Below, one piece after another: positions 17,228 to 26,403 of a stretch of 64,000 bases of DNA; the stretch's first letter is position 1; the number at the start of each line of letters is the position of its first letter. The notes below the pieces were generated by a model. It made no database searches. It saw only the letters and a list, made by a program, of their open reading frames with translations, and was not told the DNA's origin. The translations under genes and the position numbers were made by a program. The stretch is taken from NCBI RefSeq assembly GCF_026552795.1, contig NZ_JANFPI010000004.1:1-64000 (forward strand), given 5' to 3'. The DNA comes from Ectorhizobium quercum (lineage in GTDB: Bacteria; Pseudomonadota; Alphaproteobacteria; Rhizobiales; Rhizobiaceae).

Positions 17228-19525
17228 TCAACGATGCTCGCCGCGCCCCAACCGCCTCAGCAGGAGGTGGGTGGAAAGCCCGAGCGCGACGGAGGAGAAG
17301 ACGAAGGCGAGCGCATAGGCCGCATAGTTCCCCGACAGCCAGTTCGTCAGGACGAGGCGCAGGTTGGTGAAGTTGCGCGGCTGCAACGACAGGATGGCCT
17401 GGTCCGTCGCGGGAACGCTGCTGAACGTCGTCTGCCGGGTATCGAGATAGCTGGTGCGCCCCTCGATGGCCAGCCAGTTCTGCCGGTCGCCGATTGCCGC
17501 GGTGCCCGTTTCGAGCAGTTCCGCGTTCGCGGCGCTGACGATGGTGCGGATCGTTTTCGAAGCGCGGTCGACCGTCTGGTCGACGAAGATGCCGGTGCTT
17601 TCGGGCAACCGGTAGGGCCCCCCGTCCCGGGACCAGAAGTTGAAGGCGGTGAGATCGAGATTGAACGTGTCCTTCAGCCACAGATTGACGTCGGAAAGCA
17701 GTTCGACAACGGGTCCGGAATCGACCATGTTCCGCCACGAGTCGACGTTCACGTTCCCCGTCTCCGGACCCGCCCCGCCATTCGGGTGAACGGCGCTGAT
17801 ATCGACGTTGCTGAAGGTTTCCGCCGGCAGATCGCCGGTCGTGCCGAAGATCAGGGCGTTGCTGCCGGCGGCGATGCCTTCCGTCGTCAGCGAAAGCTCG
17901 ACCGGCAGGCTGTGGCCGGCCGCGAGCGCGAGCTTGCCCAGCACGGTGGTTGCCGCCGCCAGCGTCGTTTCGTCGTTGCGCGCAAGCACCACTGCCGTCG
18001 GCCTGTCCGGCGCCTGATAGGGGACGCCGAGACCGGCGGTGGCGGAAAGATCGGGCGCCAGCGTCAGCCGCGCGAAATCGGGAATCACCAGCTCCGAGGT
18101 ATTGAAGATCGCAAAGCGCGCGGTCCGGTCGGCGGTGGCCCCGGGCGCGCAGGCGAGATCCTCGCGGGTCACGAGCGTGGCCTCCAGCCTGATCGTGTTA
18201 ACCCCGGACCTGAAATGGCGCATCGTGACGCGGATCGGGTCGTGCCGGAGAACCGCGCCGCCCCGGGCGGTGATGGGGACGGTCGTCGCCAGATTGCCGT
18301 TGACGATGACGTTGATGCTGCTGCCGGGCAGGACCTGGCTCGAATAGGCGGCATCGAGAAGGATCGTCGCCGTGCCGTAGGCATTCGCGTAGAAATCGGC
18401 GGGGATGCCGATGGTGAATTCGCGCGAGAACCGGCGGCCGGAAAACTCCTGCGAGGCGATGCCCAGCGTGTCGAAGGAGAGTGTCGAGGCGCCTTCGACC
18501 ATCGGCGTGTCCGCGGACGCCGAGGCGGCGCTGCCGAGCCGGCCCGGCTCGGCGCCGGCATTCGCGCTGACGGTCAGGAAATTGTCGACGATCGTGCCGA
18601 TCGCGCTCCAGTCCGGGCCGAGGAAGACGAGCGCGGACGCGTCGGCAACGCCGGGCAGAGGCTCGAAGCCCGCCATCATCCGGCTTCGCTGCGCCGGGCT
18701 CGCGGGTCCGGCCAGCCGGTCCATTTCCTCCGGCGTTGCGACGATCACCACGATTTCGCCCGGCTGTACCGCCTCGGGCAGGGTCTGCGAGACGGAAAAG
18801 GACAGGTTGGCGGCGCCGCTCAGCAGGGAAAGCCCCTGGGCGAGTTTCAGCAGGCCGGAGGTCGCCGCGGGTTGCCCGAGGGAAGGGGCGACGAGCAGGA
18901 AGCGGCTGCGCCCCTCCGGGTCGACGCTCATGGCGCGGATATCCTCCAGACGGATCATCCGGTTGACGTCCGGCGACGCGAAGGTCAGGAAGGTCCCGGC
19001 CGCGTCGAACTCGGTCCACAGCGAATAGGTCGAGTCGACGGTGCAGTCGGTCCTGTGGCGCTGGTCGGCCTGGAACCGGATATGGTTGGGGCCGGGCCGC
19101 AGCACGCCGGCCGGCAGCGCGACCGTGAGGCGCTGGTCGAACTCGGTGCCGCGCGGCGGCTGGCTGATCACCGGAACGTCGTTGATGAACACCGACAGCC
19201 GGGAGGCCTCCGGGGCGATGACGACGGAGTTGCGGTAGCCGATGTCGAGCGTCGTTTCGGCCGCGGCCTGTTCGGGCGTCAGCATGAAGGACCAGCCTTG
19301 CACGGGTTCCTCGCCCTGAAGCCTGAGCTTCGGCGCCTGCAGGAGATAGCGCCGGTTGGTCTGCGCCTGCGGGCGGGCGTCGCCGGCGGGGGGCTGCTGT
19401 GCGCCGGCCGCCGGCGGGGCCGTCCGGCCGTCCGTGCGTTCCGGCGTCATGTCGAACGGCGCGGGCTGGGCCAGCGCCGTCGTGCCCAGTCCGGCCAGAA
19501 GAAGGGTGATCGCCAGCGTTTTCAT
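17228..19525 (-). CDS. bcsB: Cellulose synthase periplasmic regulatory subunit BcsB
   Basis: A 765-residue protein with a signal peptide (LAITLLLAGLGTTALAQ), tandem beta-sandwich (carbohydrate-binding-like) and flavodoxin-like modules, and a C-terminal membrane helix (YAAYALAFVFSSVALGLSTHLLL). BcsB guides the nascent glucan through the periplasm and its tail anchor is needed for BcsA activity. The ATG overlaps the bcsA stop (ATGA), so the two subunits are translationally coupled. Length and layout match the family. Confidence 0.93.
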   Translation of the reverse strand: MKTLAITLLLAGLGTTALAQPAPFDMTPERTDGRTAPPAAGAQQPPAGDARPQAQTNRRYLLQAPKLRLQGEEPVQGWSFMLTPEQAAAETTLDIGYRNSVVIAPEASRLSVFINDVPVISQPPRGTEFDQRLTVALPAGVLRPGPNHIRFQADQRHRTDCTVDSTYSLWTEFDAAGTFLTFASPDVNRMIRLEDIRAMSVDPEGRSRFLLVAPSLGQPAATSGLLKLAQGLSLLSGAANLSFSVSQTLPEAVQPGEIVVIVATPEEMDRLAGPASPAQRSRMMAGFEPLPGVADASALVFLGPDWSAIGTIVDNFLTVSANAGAEPGRLGSAASASADTPMVEGASTLSFDTLGIASQEFSGRRFSREFTIGIPADFYANAYGTATILLDAAYSSQVLPGSSINVIVNGNLATTVPITARGGAVLRHDPIRVTMRHFRSGVNTIRLEATLVTREDLACAPGATADRTARFAIFNTSELVIPDFARLTLAPDLSATAGLGVPYQAPDRPTAVVLARNDETTLAAATTVLGKLALAAGHSLPVELSLTTEGIAAGSNALIFGTTGDLPAETFSNVDISAVHPNGGAGPETGNVNVDSWRNMVDSGPVVELLSDVNLWLKDTFNLDLTAFNFWSRDGGPYRLPESTGIFVDQTVDRASKTIRTIVSAANAELLETGTAAIGDRQNWLAIEGRTSYLDTRQTTFSSVPATDQAILSLQPRNFTNLRLVLTNWLSGNYAAYALAFVFSSVALGLSTHLLLRRLGRGEHR

Positions 19526-21711
19526 CGGCCTGCACCCTTCCTGGCTTTCTTCGCCTCGACCGGCATCCGGAAGCGGATGAGATAGTGAAGGCCGCGGAAG
19601 GTCTGCCCGATCGACTGGACGAGGAACCGCAGCGTGCCGCGCAGGACGCCGGGATTGCGCCGGCGCGCCTGCTGGAACAGGCTCCATTGCTCCGAATTGG
19701 CGAAGATGAGATCGGCGACCAGCTCGTGATGGAGCGGGGTGCCGGGCAGGAAGCGGCAGCCGACGGTCACGATGTCCCCGTCGTGTTGGGCATGACGGAT
19801 ATCGACGGGCAGTTCGCCGGGCTCGCTGCGGCCGTTCGGCTGGAAGCGCATCCGGCCCGGCGCGTCGCGCTGGAAAGGTGCCGAATCCCTTGTGAAGACC
19901 TGGATGCTCGCGCCGTTGACGGAGACGTTCTCGATCATCGCCGGATACCACGTGTCGCCGATGGCGAATTCGCCGCGGCGGTTCACCGTCACGCGGCGCG
20001 ACGACTGGCGCTCGCCCCGTTCGGCCACGACGCCGAGCGCGCAGCCGGCCAGCACGAGATTGAGCAGGTTCCACCCGCCGACCACCAGCGTGACGTCGAA
20101 CTTGTAGGGCTCCGTATAAAGACGGTAGGCGGTGACGAAGACGGCGATCACCAGCACGAGGAAGATGATGAAGAACGGCCGGCTGATTTCCGAAAGGCGG
20201 CTTTCGGCGATCGATTCGTCCTTGGCCGTCACCTTGAATGTCGGCTTGCGGGGGTTGAACGCCACCGAAACCACGGCCGGCAACAGGTGGACCGACTGTA
20301 TGTATTCGTAGAGTTCCGAGATCAGCGGCCAGCGGTACGAGCCGTAAAGGTAGTTCTGGATCAGCAGGTTCACCAGCATGTAGGACAGGGTGTAGGCCAT
20401 GAACTCGCCGCCCGAGGCCGTGAAGATCTGCCGGTCGAAGAACAGATAGCACAGCGGTGCGATCAGGAAGATCATCCGCGGAAACGGAAACAGCCAGAAC
20501 ATGGTCGACGACATGTAGCAGAGCCGTTGCGCCAGCGAGAGGCCGCCCTTGAACAGCGGGAAGCGGAACCGCATGATCTGCATCATTCCCTGCGCCCACC
20601 GCGAGCGCTGGCCGATGAAGCTTGCGAAGGTGGCGGGTTGCAGGCCGGCGATCAGCGGCACGTCGACATAGATGCTGTTCCAGCCGCGCGAATGCAGCTC
20701 CAGGGCGGTTTCGCAGTCCTCGGTGATGGAAAGGCCGGAGAAGCCCTCGGCCTCGTTCAGCGCCTCGCGGCGCAGGACGGCCGCAGACCCACAGAAGAAG
20801 GCCGCGTTCCACTTGTCCAGCCCGCGCTGGATGATGCCGTAGAACATCTCGTTCTCACTCGGCATCGTGGAAAAGGTGTTGAGGTTGCGCTCCACCGGGT
20901 CCGGATTGATGAAGAAGTGCGGCGTCTGGACGAGGAACAGCCGCGGGTCGTCGTTGAAATAGCCGACGGTCTCCCGCAGGAAATCGCGCGCCGGCGCATG
21001 GTCGGCGTCGAAAACGGCGACAAGATCGCCCGTCGAATGCTGGAGGCCGTTGTTGAGATTGCCGGCCTTGGCGTGCTCGTTGCGGGCGCGCGTCAGGTAG
21101 CGGACGCCCAGCTGCTGGCAAAGGGCCTGCAACGAGGCGTGCCGTTTCTCCGCCGATTTCGCCTCCAGCAGGTTGGTGGAATGGCGCTTCTGCTCGGTCC
21201 CGCCGTCGTCGAGCAGCCAGACCGTCACCTTTTCCGGGGGATAGTCGATGTTGCGCGCGGCGGCCAGCGTGTTGGCCAGGAGCGATTCTTCCTCGTTGTA
21301 GCTCGGAACGAAAATATCGACGCTCGGCAGCTCGTCGTCGGCAAGCGTCCGGTAGGGCTTGCGCGGCGGCAGCGGCATGGACACGATGAAAAGGCTGAGA
21401 AACAGCATGAAGACGCTGTACATCTCGGCAAGATAGACCAGCAGGCCGGGAATGAAGTTGCTCGGCTGGTTGACGGGCGGCAGGGTGCTGGTCGTGCGCC
21501 AGTAGACGTAGCGCAGCACGATGGAGGTGCCGAGCGCCAGAAGCACCAGGCGGCTCGCCCCCTCCATCCGCAGGTATTTCATGGTGGCGACGATCAGAAG
21601 CACCAGGAAGGTCGTCACGAGCTGGGTTCGCGCATCGACCGGCAGGAACGCCAGGAAGACCATCAGCGCGGCGCATGGCGCCCAGAGGAGGAGGTTAAGC
21701 GACGCACGCAT
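19522..21711 (-). CDS. bcsA: Cellulose synthase catalytic subunit BcsA (UDP-forming)
   Basis: A 729-residue family-2 glycosyltransferase that polymerises glucose from UDP-glucose into beta-1,4-glucan and secretes it. Catalytic motifs are complete: DDG (168-170), DADH (235-238), TED (330-332) and Q-R-S-R-W (368-372), with transmembrane helices before and after. The C-terminal PilZ domain binds cyclic di-GMP through R568xxxR572 and NxSxxG (595-600), so synthesis should be c-di-GMP-activated. It follows bcsN and overlaps bcsB. Confidence 0.96.
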   Translation of the reverse strand: MRASLNLLLWAPCAALMVFLAFLPVDARTQLVTTFLVLLIVATMKYLRMEGASRLVLLALGTSIVLRYVYWRTTSTLPPVNQPSNFIPGLLVYLAEMYSVFMLFLSLFIVSMPLPPRKPYRTLADDELPSVDIFVPSYNEEESLLANTLAAARNIDYPPEKVTVWLLDDGGTEQKRHSTNLLEAKSAEKRHASLQALCQQLGVRYLTRARNEHAKAGNLNNGLQHSTGDLVAVFDADHAPARDFLRETVGYFNDDPRLFLVQTPHFFINPDPVERNLNTFSTMPSENEMFYGIIQRGLDKWNAAFFCGSAAVLRREALNEAEGFSGLSITEDCETALELHSRGWNSIYVDVPLIAGLQPATFASFIGQRSRWAQGMMQIMRFRFPLFKGGLSLAQRLCYMSSTMFWLFPFPRMIFLIAPLCYLFFDRQIFTASGGEFMAYTLSYMLVNLLIQNYLYGSYRWPLISELYEYIQSVHLLPAVVSVAFNPRKPTFKVTAKDESIAESRLSEISRPFFIIFLVLVIAVFVTAYRLYTEPYKFDVTLVVGGWNLLNLVLAGCALGVVAERGERQSSRRVTVNRRGEFAIGDTWYPAMIENVSVNGASIQVFTRDSAPFQRDAPGRMRFQPNGRSEPGELPVDIRHAQHDGDIVTVGCRFLPGTPLHHELVADLIFANSEQWSLFQQARRRNPGVLRGTLRFLVQSIGQTFRGLHYLIRFRMPVEAKKARKGAGR

Positions 21712-21777
21712 GGATCGCCGTCCTTCCCGTTGATGTCACGGACAGCGGCGGCCGGGCCGCGCAGGCATGGTTGCGGC

Positions 21778-22758
21778 TCATGGGCAGGCTCCTTCCGGTG
21801 GCCTTCCTCCGCCGAGGCAGGCCGGCGAGGGAACGACGGTGCCGGCATTCGCGACGGGGGCTGCGGATGTCGTGGACCTGGCAGGGGCGGCCGGTGCCGG
21901 AACGGGCGACGCGGCCGCCGCTCCGCCCGCGGGCGAGGGCACGACGACCTGAGGGCCCTGCGGGGCGGAGATCGGCACGGCGGGCTGCGCCGTCCGCGCC
22001 GGAGCGGCGGCCGGGGCCGGTGGCGGGGCGGGCAGCACCGTCGCCATGTCGCGCGGATAGGTCGGATCGCCGCTCTTGCCCAGCCGCTGCCGGACCGGCG
22101 CGGGCGTGCCGTAAGGGTTCCAGCCCGGCGCATCGACGGCAGCCGTAATGGTGAAGCCGTACATGAAGGCCAGCAGCTTTTCCTCCGTCGCCCCCCGGTC
22201 GCACAGGCGGACCCGGATCTGGATCGCGCCGGTGCCGATCGCGGATTGCCCGTCGGGCGAACGCAACTGCTGCCATGCATAGAGGCAAAGCTCGTCCGCG
22301 GCGGGACGGCCCACGGCATAGCCGAAGGGGCCGTAGTCGTTCTGGGTGACGAAGGGCGAGGGCACCATCGCGATGCCCGGCAGCGTGCCGCGCAATTCGG
22401 AATTGATGCGGCTTTCCGTCAGCGAGGTGAAGGCGAGCGTGTCGTCACCGTAGCGTGTCGGGCTCTTCGTGCCGAAGAGGCGGACCTGCACGACGTTCTG
22501 GCCCGGAACGCGGGAATCGGTCGACAGGAAGATTTCCTGCTGAAGCGCATTGTTGAAACGCTTCTGCGCCACGCCGGTGATGGCGAAGGCGCCGGGCGCC
22601 GGCATCAGCATGGCCTGATCCGCCTCGACGAGGCCCGTTTCGCCGGCGATGCGGACGGGTTGTCCGGCGCATGCCGACAGGACCAGCGTGAACGATAGGG
22701 CAAGAGCCCTGCCTTTGCGCTGTCGCTGCCGTTTTCGAATCACTGACCTTGCTTCCAT
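21778..22758 (-). CDS. bcsN: Cellulose biosynthesis protein BcsN
   Basis: A 326-residue probable lipoprotein: a basic start, a hydrophobic stretch and the lipobox LSAC (ALSFTLVLSACAG). The N-terminal 210 residues are compact, and the C-terminal 110 are Pro/Ala-rich (APPPAPAAAPA) and probably span the periplasm or disordered space. BcsN is a conserved subunit of cellulose operons in Rhizobiales, whose exact role is not known. It is first in the operon bcsN-bcsA-bcsB. It supports the Rhizobiaceae assignment. Confidence 0.85.
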   Translation of the reverse strand: MEARSVIRKRQRQRKGRALALSFTLVLSACAGQPVRIAGETGLVEADQAMLMPAPGAFAITGVAQKRFNNALQQEIFLSTDSRVPGQNVVQVRLFGTKSPTRYGDDTLAFTSLTESRINSELRGTLPGIAMVPSPFVTQNDYGPFGYAVGRPAADELCLYAWQQLRSPDGQSAIGTGAIQIRVRLCDRGATEEKLLAFMYGFTITAAVDAPGWNPYGTPAPVRQRLGKSGDPTYPRDMATVLPAPPPAPAAAPARTAQPAVPISAPQGPQVVVPSPAGGAAAASPVPAPAAPARSTTSAAPVANAGTVVPSPACLGGGRPPEGACP

Positions 22759-22973
22759 AGGCTAGATGTAGCGCAGATATGATGATGCTCAAGCCGGAAT
22801 TGACCTCGGACGATTTCCGGCCGAAAATGCGTCGGCGCATGCACGAAAAAGCCCATCATGGGGCATCTGCCTTGCCCCGGGCTGGACATTTAAGGGCTTC
22901 TTTACCCTGTCCGGTCCATAGTCGCGCTTGCGGACTGGAGTTTCCCGATCTCGGGCGGCACAAGGGAGCGACC
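22759..22973. promoter_or_regulatory. Divergent promoter region of the cellulose locus
   Basis: 215 bp separate the bcsN start from the divergent TPR gene, so both promoters must lie here. AAGGGAG at 22962-22968 serves the TPR gene. I do not see a strong inverted repeat for a specific regulator. Confidence 0.45.
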
Positions 22974-25073
22974 ATGCGCACATCCATCCTCGCAGTGACG
23001 GCGGTCGCGGCCGCAACAGCGGGTATTTCGGGTTTCAACAATTACGACCGGCAAGTGGGGCCGGGCACGATCCGGGCCAGCCTGGTCGGCCAGCAGCCGG
23101 AAACGCCCTCGCTGGCGAAGACCGCACCGGTCAGCCTGCCGGTGCAACTTGTCGCCCAGGCCCAGCCGGTGGCTCAGGCCCCGTCGGTGAATGGCGCTCC
23201 GGCGGGCGGCAACACCTCTCCCGCCGTGGACGAAAGCGCCCTGCGCTATTTCGCGGCCCAGGGCGATACGGTGCGTCTCCAGGCCGAAATATCCCGTCTG
23301 CGCGCCCTTTATCCGGGCTGGGAGCCGCCCCGCGATCCGCTGGCCATCGCCACGGGAGGCGATCCGCGCATCGACGCCCTGTGGAAGCTTTACGCCGAGG
23401 CCCGCTACGACGATCTCGACCGCGCCATCGCCGAGCGCCGCACGGCCGAGCCGGGCTGGACGCCCCCCGCCGAACTGGTCGACAGCCTGCGCCTTGCCCG
23501 CGCGCGGCAGAACCTCGTGCAGGCCTCCGACGCCGGCCGCTATCAGGCGGTCGTCGATCTTGCCGCCGCCGCGCCGCAGCTTTTGACCTGCGGCGAGGTG
23601 GACATATTGTGGCGCGTCGGCGAGGCGTTCGCCCGGACCGACCGTCCGGACCGCGCCCGCGATGCCTATGCCTATGTCCTCCAGAATTGCCACAACCCGC
23701 AGGAGCGTCTGGCGACGGTGCAGAAGGCGAGCCTTGTTCTCGACGCGCCGAGGATCGACGAATTGCTGCGTTTCGAGCAGCGCGGCGCCGACGGAGAGCC
23801 GGAATTCGACGCCGTTCGCGACGACATCGCCCGGTCCGTCATCTCCCGCGGCGGAGAAGACGCCGACGCCCCGATCCCCGAAAACTATGTCGAGCGCCTG
23901 AAAAGCATCGCCGGCCGGGATGAGCAGTCCTCCGACTCCCTGCTGCTCGGCTGGTATTTCTACCGCCGGGACGCATTCCCGGAGGCGGAGGAATGGTTCC
24001 GCAAGGCCTACGGGAAGGAAGAGAGCGCGTCCGCCGCCCAGGGGCTGGCGCTGACGCGCATCGAGCGCGGCGATCCTGCCGGGGCCGAGAGCGTGCTCTA
24101 CCCGTTCAGGGACAGCAACGACGATACGAAGGCGACCTATCTTGCCGCCGTCGCCCATCTGCTGGGGCGCGATCCGCCGCAGCCCATCGACAACGACGTG
24201 CTCGCGCGCATGGCGCCGGTGGCGATTGCCGCCCGCAACGCCGAGACCGCGGAGCAGTTCGGCTGGTACGCCCGCTCCTTGCAGCAGATGCAGACGGCCG
24301 TCGACTGGTTCCGCCTCGTCCTGTCCTGGAACGCGGCCTATGAACCGGCGGCCTACGGTCTGGCGGTGTCGCTCGATGCCTTGGGCGACAGGGCCGGGGT
24401 CGCCCGCATCCAGTCGGACTGGGCGGGGCGCTCGGAGCGGATCGCCGCGTTGCGTGATGGCGCGAGGGCGCAAGAGGCGGTGCCCCGGGTCGTCGAGCAC
24501 CCGCGTTCCGGGCAGAGCGCCGCGCCCGCTGCGCGACGCGAGGCCGGTGCGCCGCGCCGGCAATCGCGCGGCGCCGGCTGCCAGAGCACGGTCGACGCCG
24601 CACGGCTGGCGCCCGGCGTGGCTCTGGCCCGCGGCTGGTGCCTGATGGAACTCGGCCGGCCGATGGAGGCCGTGCCCGCGTTCGACCGGGCGCTGGCGGG
24701 CGGCGATTACCGGTCGCGGCAGGATGCCGCCTACGGCAAGAGCCTCGCCTATCTTCGCCTCAAGATGACGGACAAGGCCGCCGCCGCGGCGACGGCCATG
24801 CCGCAGGATGCCGCGCGGGCGTCCGAACTCCAGACCGCGATCCTTGCCGACCGCGCGGTCGGCGCGTTTCGGCTGGGCCGCTACCAGGAAACCATCATCG
24901 CCCTCGACCAGCGTTCGCGCATCGCCCCGGAACGGCAGGACCTGATGGTGCTGCGGGGATTTGCCTATCAGAAGCTCGGCTACATCGCCGAGGCGCGCCG
25001 GATTTTCCAGGCGCTTGCGAATGTCGGCAACACGGCGGCGCTGAGGGCGCTCGCCGATCTTCAACCCGGCTAG
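22974..25073 (+). CDS. TPR-repeat protein linked to cellulose synthesis
   Basis: A 699-residue protein with a short signal-like N-terminus (ILAVTAVAAATAGISGF), a low-complexity Gln/Ala/Pro linker (QLVAQAQPVAQAP), then helical TPR or Sel1-like repeats through the rest (for example WYFYRRDAFPEAEEWFRKAYG, AYQKLGYIAEARRIFQALA). It is divergent from bcsNAB and likely supplies the periplasmic scaffold done by the TPR half of BcsC elsewhere; no outer-membrane barrel is present. A Cys (near 546) sits after an Arg/Ala-rich stretch. Rhizobial relatives are often annotated simply as cellulose synthase. The role is inferred. Confidence 0.75.
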   Translation: MRTSILAVTAVAAATAGISGFNNYDRQVGPGTIRASLVGQQPETPSLAKTAPVSLPVQLVAQAQPVAQAPSVNGAPAGGNTSPAVDESALRYFAAQGDTVRLQAEISRLRALYPGWEPPRDPLAIATGGDPRIDALWKLYAEARYDDLDRAIAERRTAEPGWTPPAELVDSLRLARARQNLVQASDAGRYQAVVDLAAAAPQLLTCGEVDILWRVGEAFARTDRPDRARDAYAYVLQNCHNPQERLATVQKASLVLDAPRIDELLRFEQRGADGEPEFDAVRDDIARSVISRGGEDADAPIPENYVERLKSIAGRDEQSSDSLLLGWYFYRRDAFPEAEEWFRKAYGKEESASAAQGLALTRIERGDPAGAESVLYPFRDSNDDTKATYLAAVAHLLGRDPPQPIDNDVLARMAPVAIAARNAETAEQFGWYARSLQQMQTAVDWFRLVLSWNAAYEPAAYGLAVSLDALGDRAGVARIQSDWAGRSERIAALRDGARAQEAVPRVVEHPRSGQSAAPAARREAGAPRRQSRGAGCQSTVDAARLAPGVALARGWCLMELGRPMEAVPAFDRALAGGDYRSRQDAAYGKSLAYLRLKMTDKAAAAATAMPQDAARASELQTAILADRAVGAFRLGRYQETIIALDQRSRIAPERQDLMVLRGFAYQKLGYIAEARRIFQALANVGNTAALRALADLQPG

Positions 25074-25197
25074 GTCCTGACCCTGGAGCCTTTCCGGGGA
25101 CAGCGGTCTTCCGTTCGGAACGGCGCGCGAAAACAAGCAGTCAGGGCATGGACATCCGTCGGATGACGGATTGTGCCGGAACGAGGGAGAATACCGG

Positions 25198-25935
25198 ATG
25201 GCATCCGAACAGCGGTCGCCGCGGCTTGCAGTGCTGATCGATGCGGACAACACCTCGGCGAAGATCGCCGACGGCCTGTTCGAGGAAGTGGCAAAGATCG
25301 GCGAAGCGAGCGTGCGCCGGATCTACGGGGACTTTTCCGGCTCGCGCTCGAAGAGCTGGGCGGACATCCTTGCCAAGCACGCCATCATTCCGCAACAGCA
25401 GTTCGCCTACACGACCGGCAAGAACGCCTCGGACATCACGCTGGTCATCGATGCGATGGATCTTCTGCACAGCGGCCGCTTCGACGGTTTCTGCCTGGTT
25501 TCCTCCGACAGCGACTTCACGCGGCTCGCCGCCCGTATCCGCGAGCAGGGCGTCGACGTGTTCGGCTTCGGCGAGCAGAAGACACCGGAAAGTTTTCGCC
25601 AGGCGTGCCGGCGGTTCTTCTATACGGAGAACCTTCTTCCCGGCAAGGCGAAGGACGAGGAAAATGCGGCATCGGCGGCGGACAAGCCGTTGCAGCCGCT
25701 GAGTGCCGCCGTCCCGCTGATCAGGAGGGTCCTGTCGCAGGAGGATACCGAGGAAGGCTGGGTCGATCTCGGCACGGTCGGAAAACAGCTTCTGAACCTG
25801 GCGCCGGACTTCGATCCGCGCACCTTCGGATTCAAGAAGCTCAGCGATCTCGTCCGCAAGGCCAACCAGCTCGAGGTTGCGCAGGAGGAGGGCGGCCCGA
25901 TCCGGATCCGGCAGAAGCACGGGTCGCGGAAATAA
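25198..25935 (+). CDS. NYN-domain ribonuclease-like protein with C-terminal LOTUS/OST-HTH domain
   Basis: A 245-residue protein. Residues about 8-140 form a NYN (PIN-like) domain with the acidic residues expected for metal-dependent RNA cleavage: LIDADNTSA, SDITLVIDAMD and VSSDSDFTRLA. Residues about 170-240 (VPLIRRVLS...DFDPRTFGFKKLSDLVRKA) match a LOTUS/OST-HTH domain, which binds RNA. Family members are thought to process or degrade RNA; the bacterial substrate is unknown. Start ATG 25198 is chosen for AGGGAG upstream. It follows the TPR gene by 124 bp and precedes a long non-coding gap, so it is probably a single-gene unit. Confidence 0.85.
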   Translation: MASEQRSPRLAVLIDADNTSAKIADGLFEEVAKIGEASVRRIYGDFSGSRSKSWADILAKHAIIPQQQFAYTTGKNASDITLVIDAMDLLHSGRFDGFCLVSSDSDFTRLAARIREQGVDVFGFGEQKTPESFRQACRRFFYTENLLPGKAKDEENAASAADKPLQPLSAAVPLIRRVLSQEDTEEGWVDLGTVGKQLLNLAPDFDPRTFGFKKLSDLVRKANQLEVAQEEGGPIRIRQKHGSRK

Positions 25936-26066
25936 TCCCCACCGGGTTCCGAACGCGTTCGGGCCGGGACAGCCCGGGATGGAGCACCGACGCTTCGGCG
26001 TGCGGACGCCTCCTGCCGTCGAACGGCGCGATCAAACCCATAGGTTTTGACTAACCAGTCTTCAGA

Positions 26067-26082
26067 AATTTCATATTTTACA
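26067..26082. promoter_or_regulatory. Shared regulatory element, copy 1
   Basis: AATTTCATATTTTACA lies 321 bp upstream of the HpaB-type gene. It matches 15 of 16 positions of the element at 30847-30862 in front of the transporter operon. The AT-rich sequence stands out in a GC-rich region and could be a binding site for the LysR protein encoded between the two units. Confidence 0.55.
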
Positions 26083-26194
26083 TTTCCCCGACGACGGACC
26101 TCTAATTTCTCCAGCGACCAGCCGCGATCCCCGGTGCCACGGTGCCGGCGGCCCCGCCCGGACAGGGCGGCGCGCAACGATCGAGAGGAGAACC

Positions 26195-26281
26195 ATGACG
26201 ATCCCCCACGCCAGACGGATGCGCATCGATCCGGCCGACTGCGGTCGGAAAGGAAAGGCATTGCCGGTTTCGGGGCGGTGA
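26195..26281 (+). CDS. Short leader-type open frame, 28 codons
   Basis: It begins MTIPHARRMRIDPAD and ends at TGA 26281. GAGAGGAG sits 4 nt upstream of the ATG, a far better ribosome-binding site than chance would give. Five nt after the stop a hairpin begins, and the HpaB-type gene starts about 120 nt later. The peptide is basic and matches no family I know; it may be a leader peptide whose translation affects the hairpin. The product may not be stable. Confidence 0.35.
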   Translation: MTIPHARRMRIDPADCGRKGKALPVSGR

Positions 26282-26286
26282 CGCCT

Positions 26287-26309
26287 CTGCTTCGCATTGT
26301 TCGAAGCAG
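26287..26309 (+). other. Leader hairpin before the monooxygenase gene
   Basis: CTGCTTCG and CGAAGCAG form a perfect 8-bp stem with a 7-nt loop (CATTGTT). It starts just after the leader frame and lies within the untranslated leader of the monooxygenase gene. A pyrimidine-rich TCTATTTTCC follows about 18 nt later, not directly, so classical intrinsic termination is doubtful; an attenuator or RNA-stability role is possible. Confidence 0.4.
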
Positions 26310-26403
26310 GAGCAAGGAAACTTCTATTTTCCAGCCGCGACGAAGGCACGGATAATCCGCGCAACAGACGAAATTCCAGATCGAGACACTTGAAGGGTCC
26401 GAA

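Larger units (their letters stand above)
25936..26403. promoter_or_regulatory. 468-bp upstream region of the monooxygenase operon
   Basis: No long gene is supported here. It holds a copy of the shared 16-bp element (26067-26082), a 28-codon open frame with a strong ribosome-binding site (26195-26281) and a hairpin (26287-26309), listed separately. The order element, leader frame, hairpin, structural gene suggests layered control of the operon. Confidence 0.5.

Noticed and set aside
19526..20812. Minus-strand frame extending bcsB upstream
   Set aside because: It overlaps the well-supported bcsA in another frame; its residues are Arg/Pro-rich without any motif.
26047..26355. A 102-residue plus-strand frame in the leader of the monooxygenase operon
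   Set aside because: Arg/Pro-rich composition, no ribosome-binding site and no family match; the shorter frame at 26195 is better supported.
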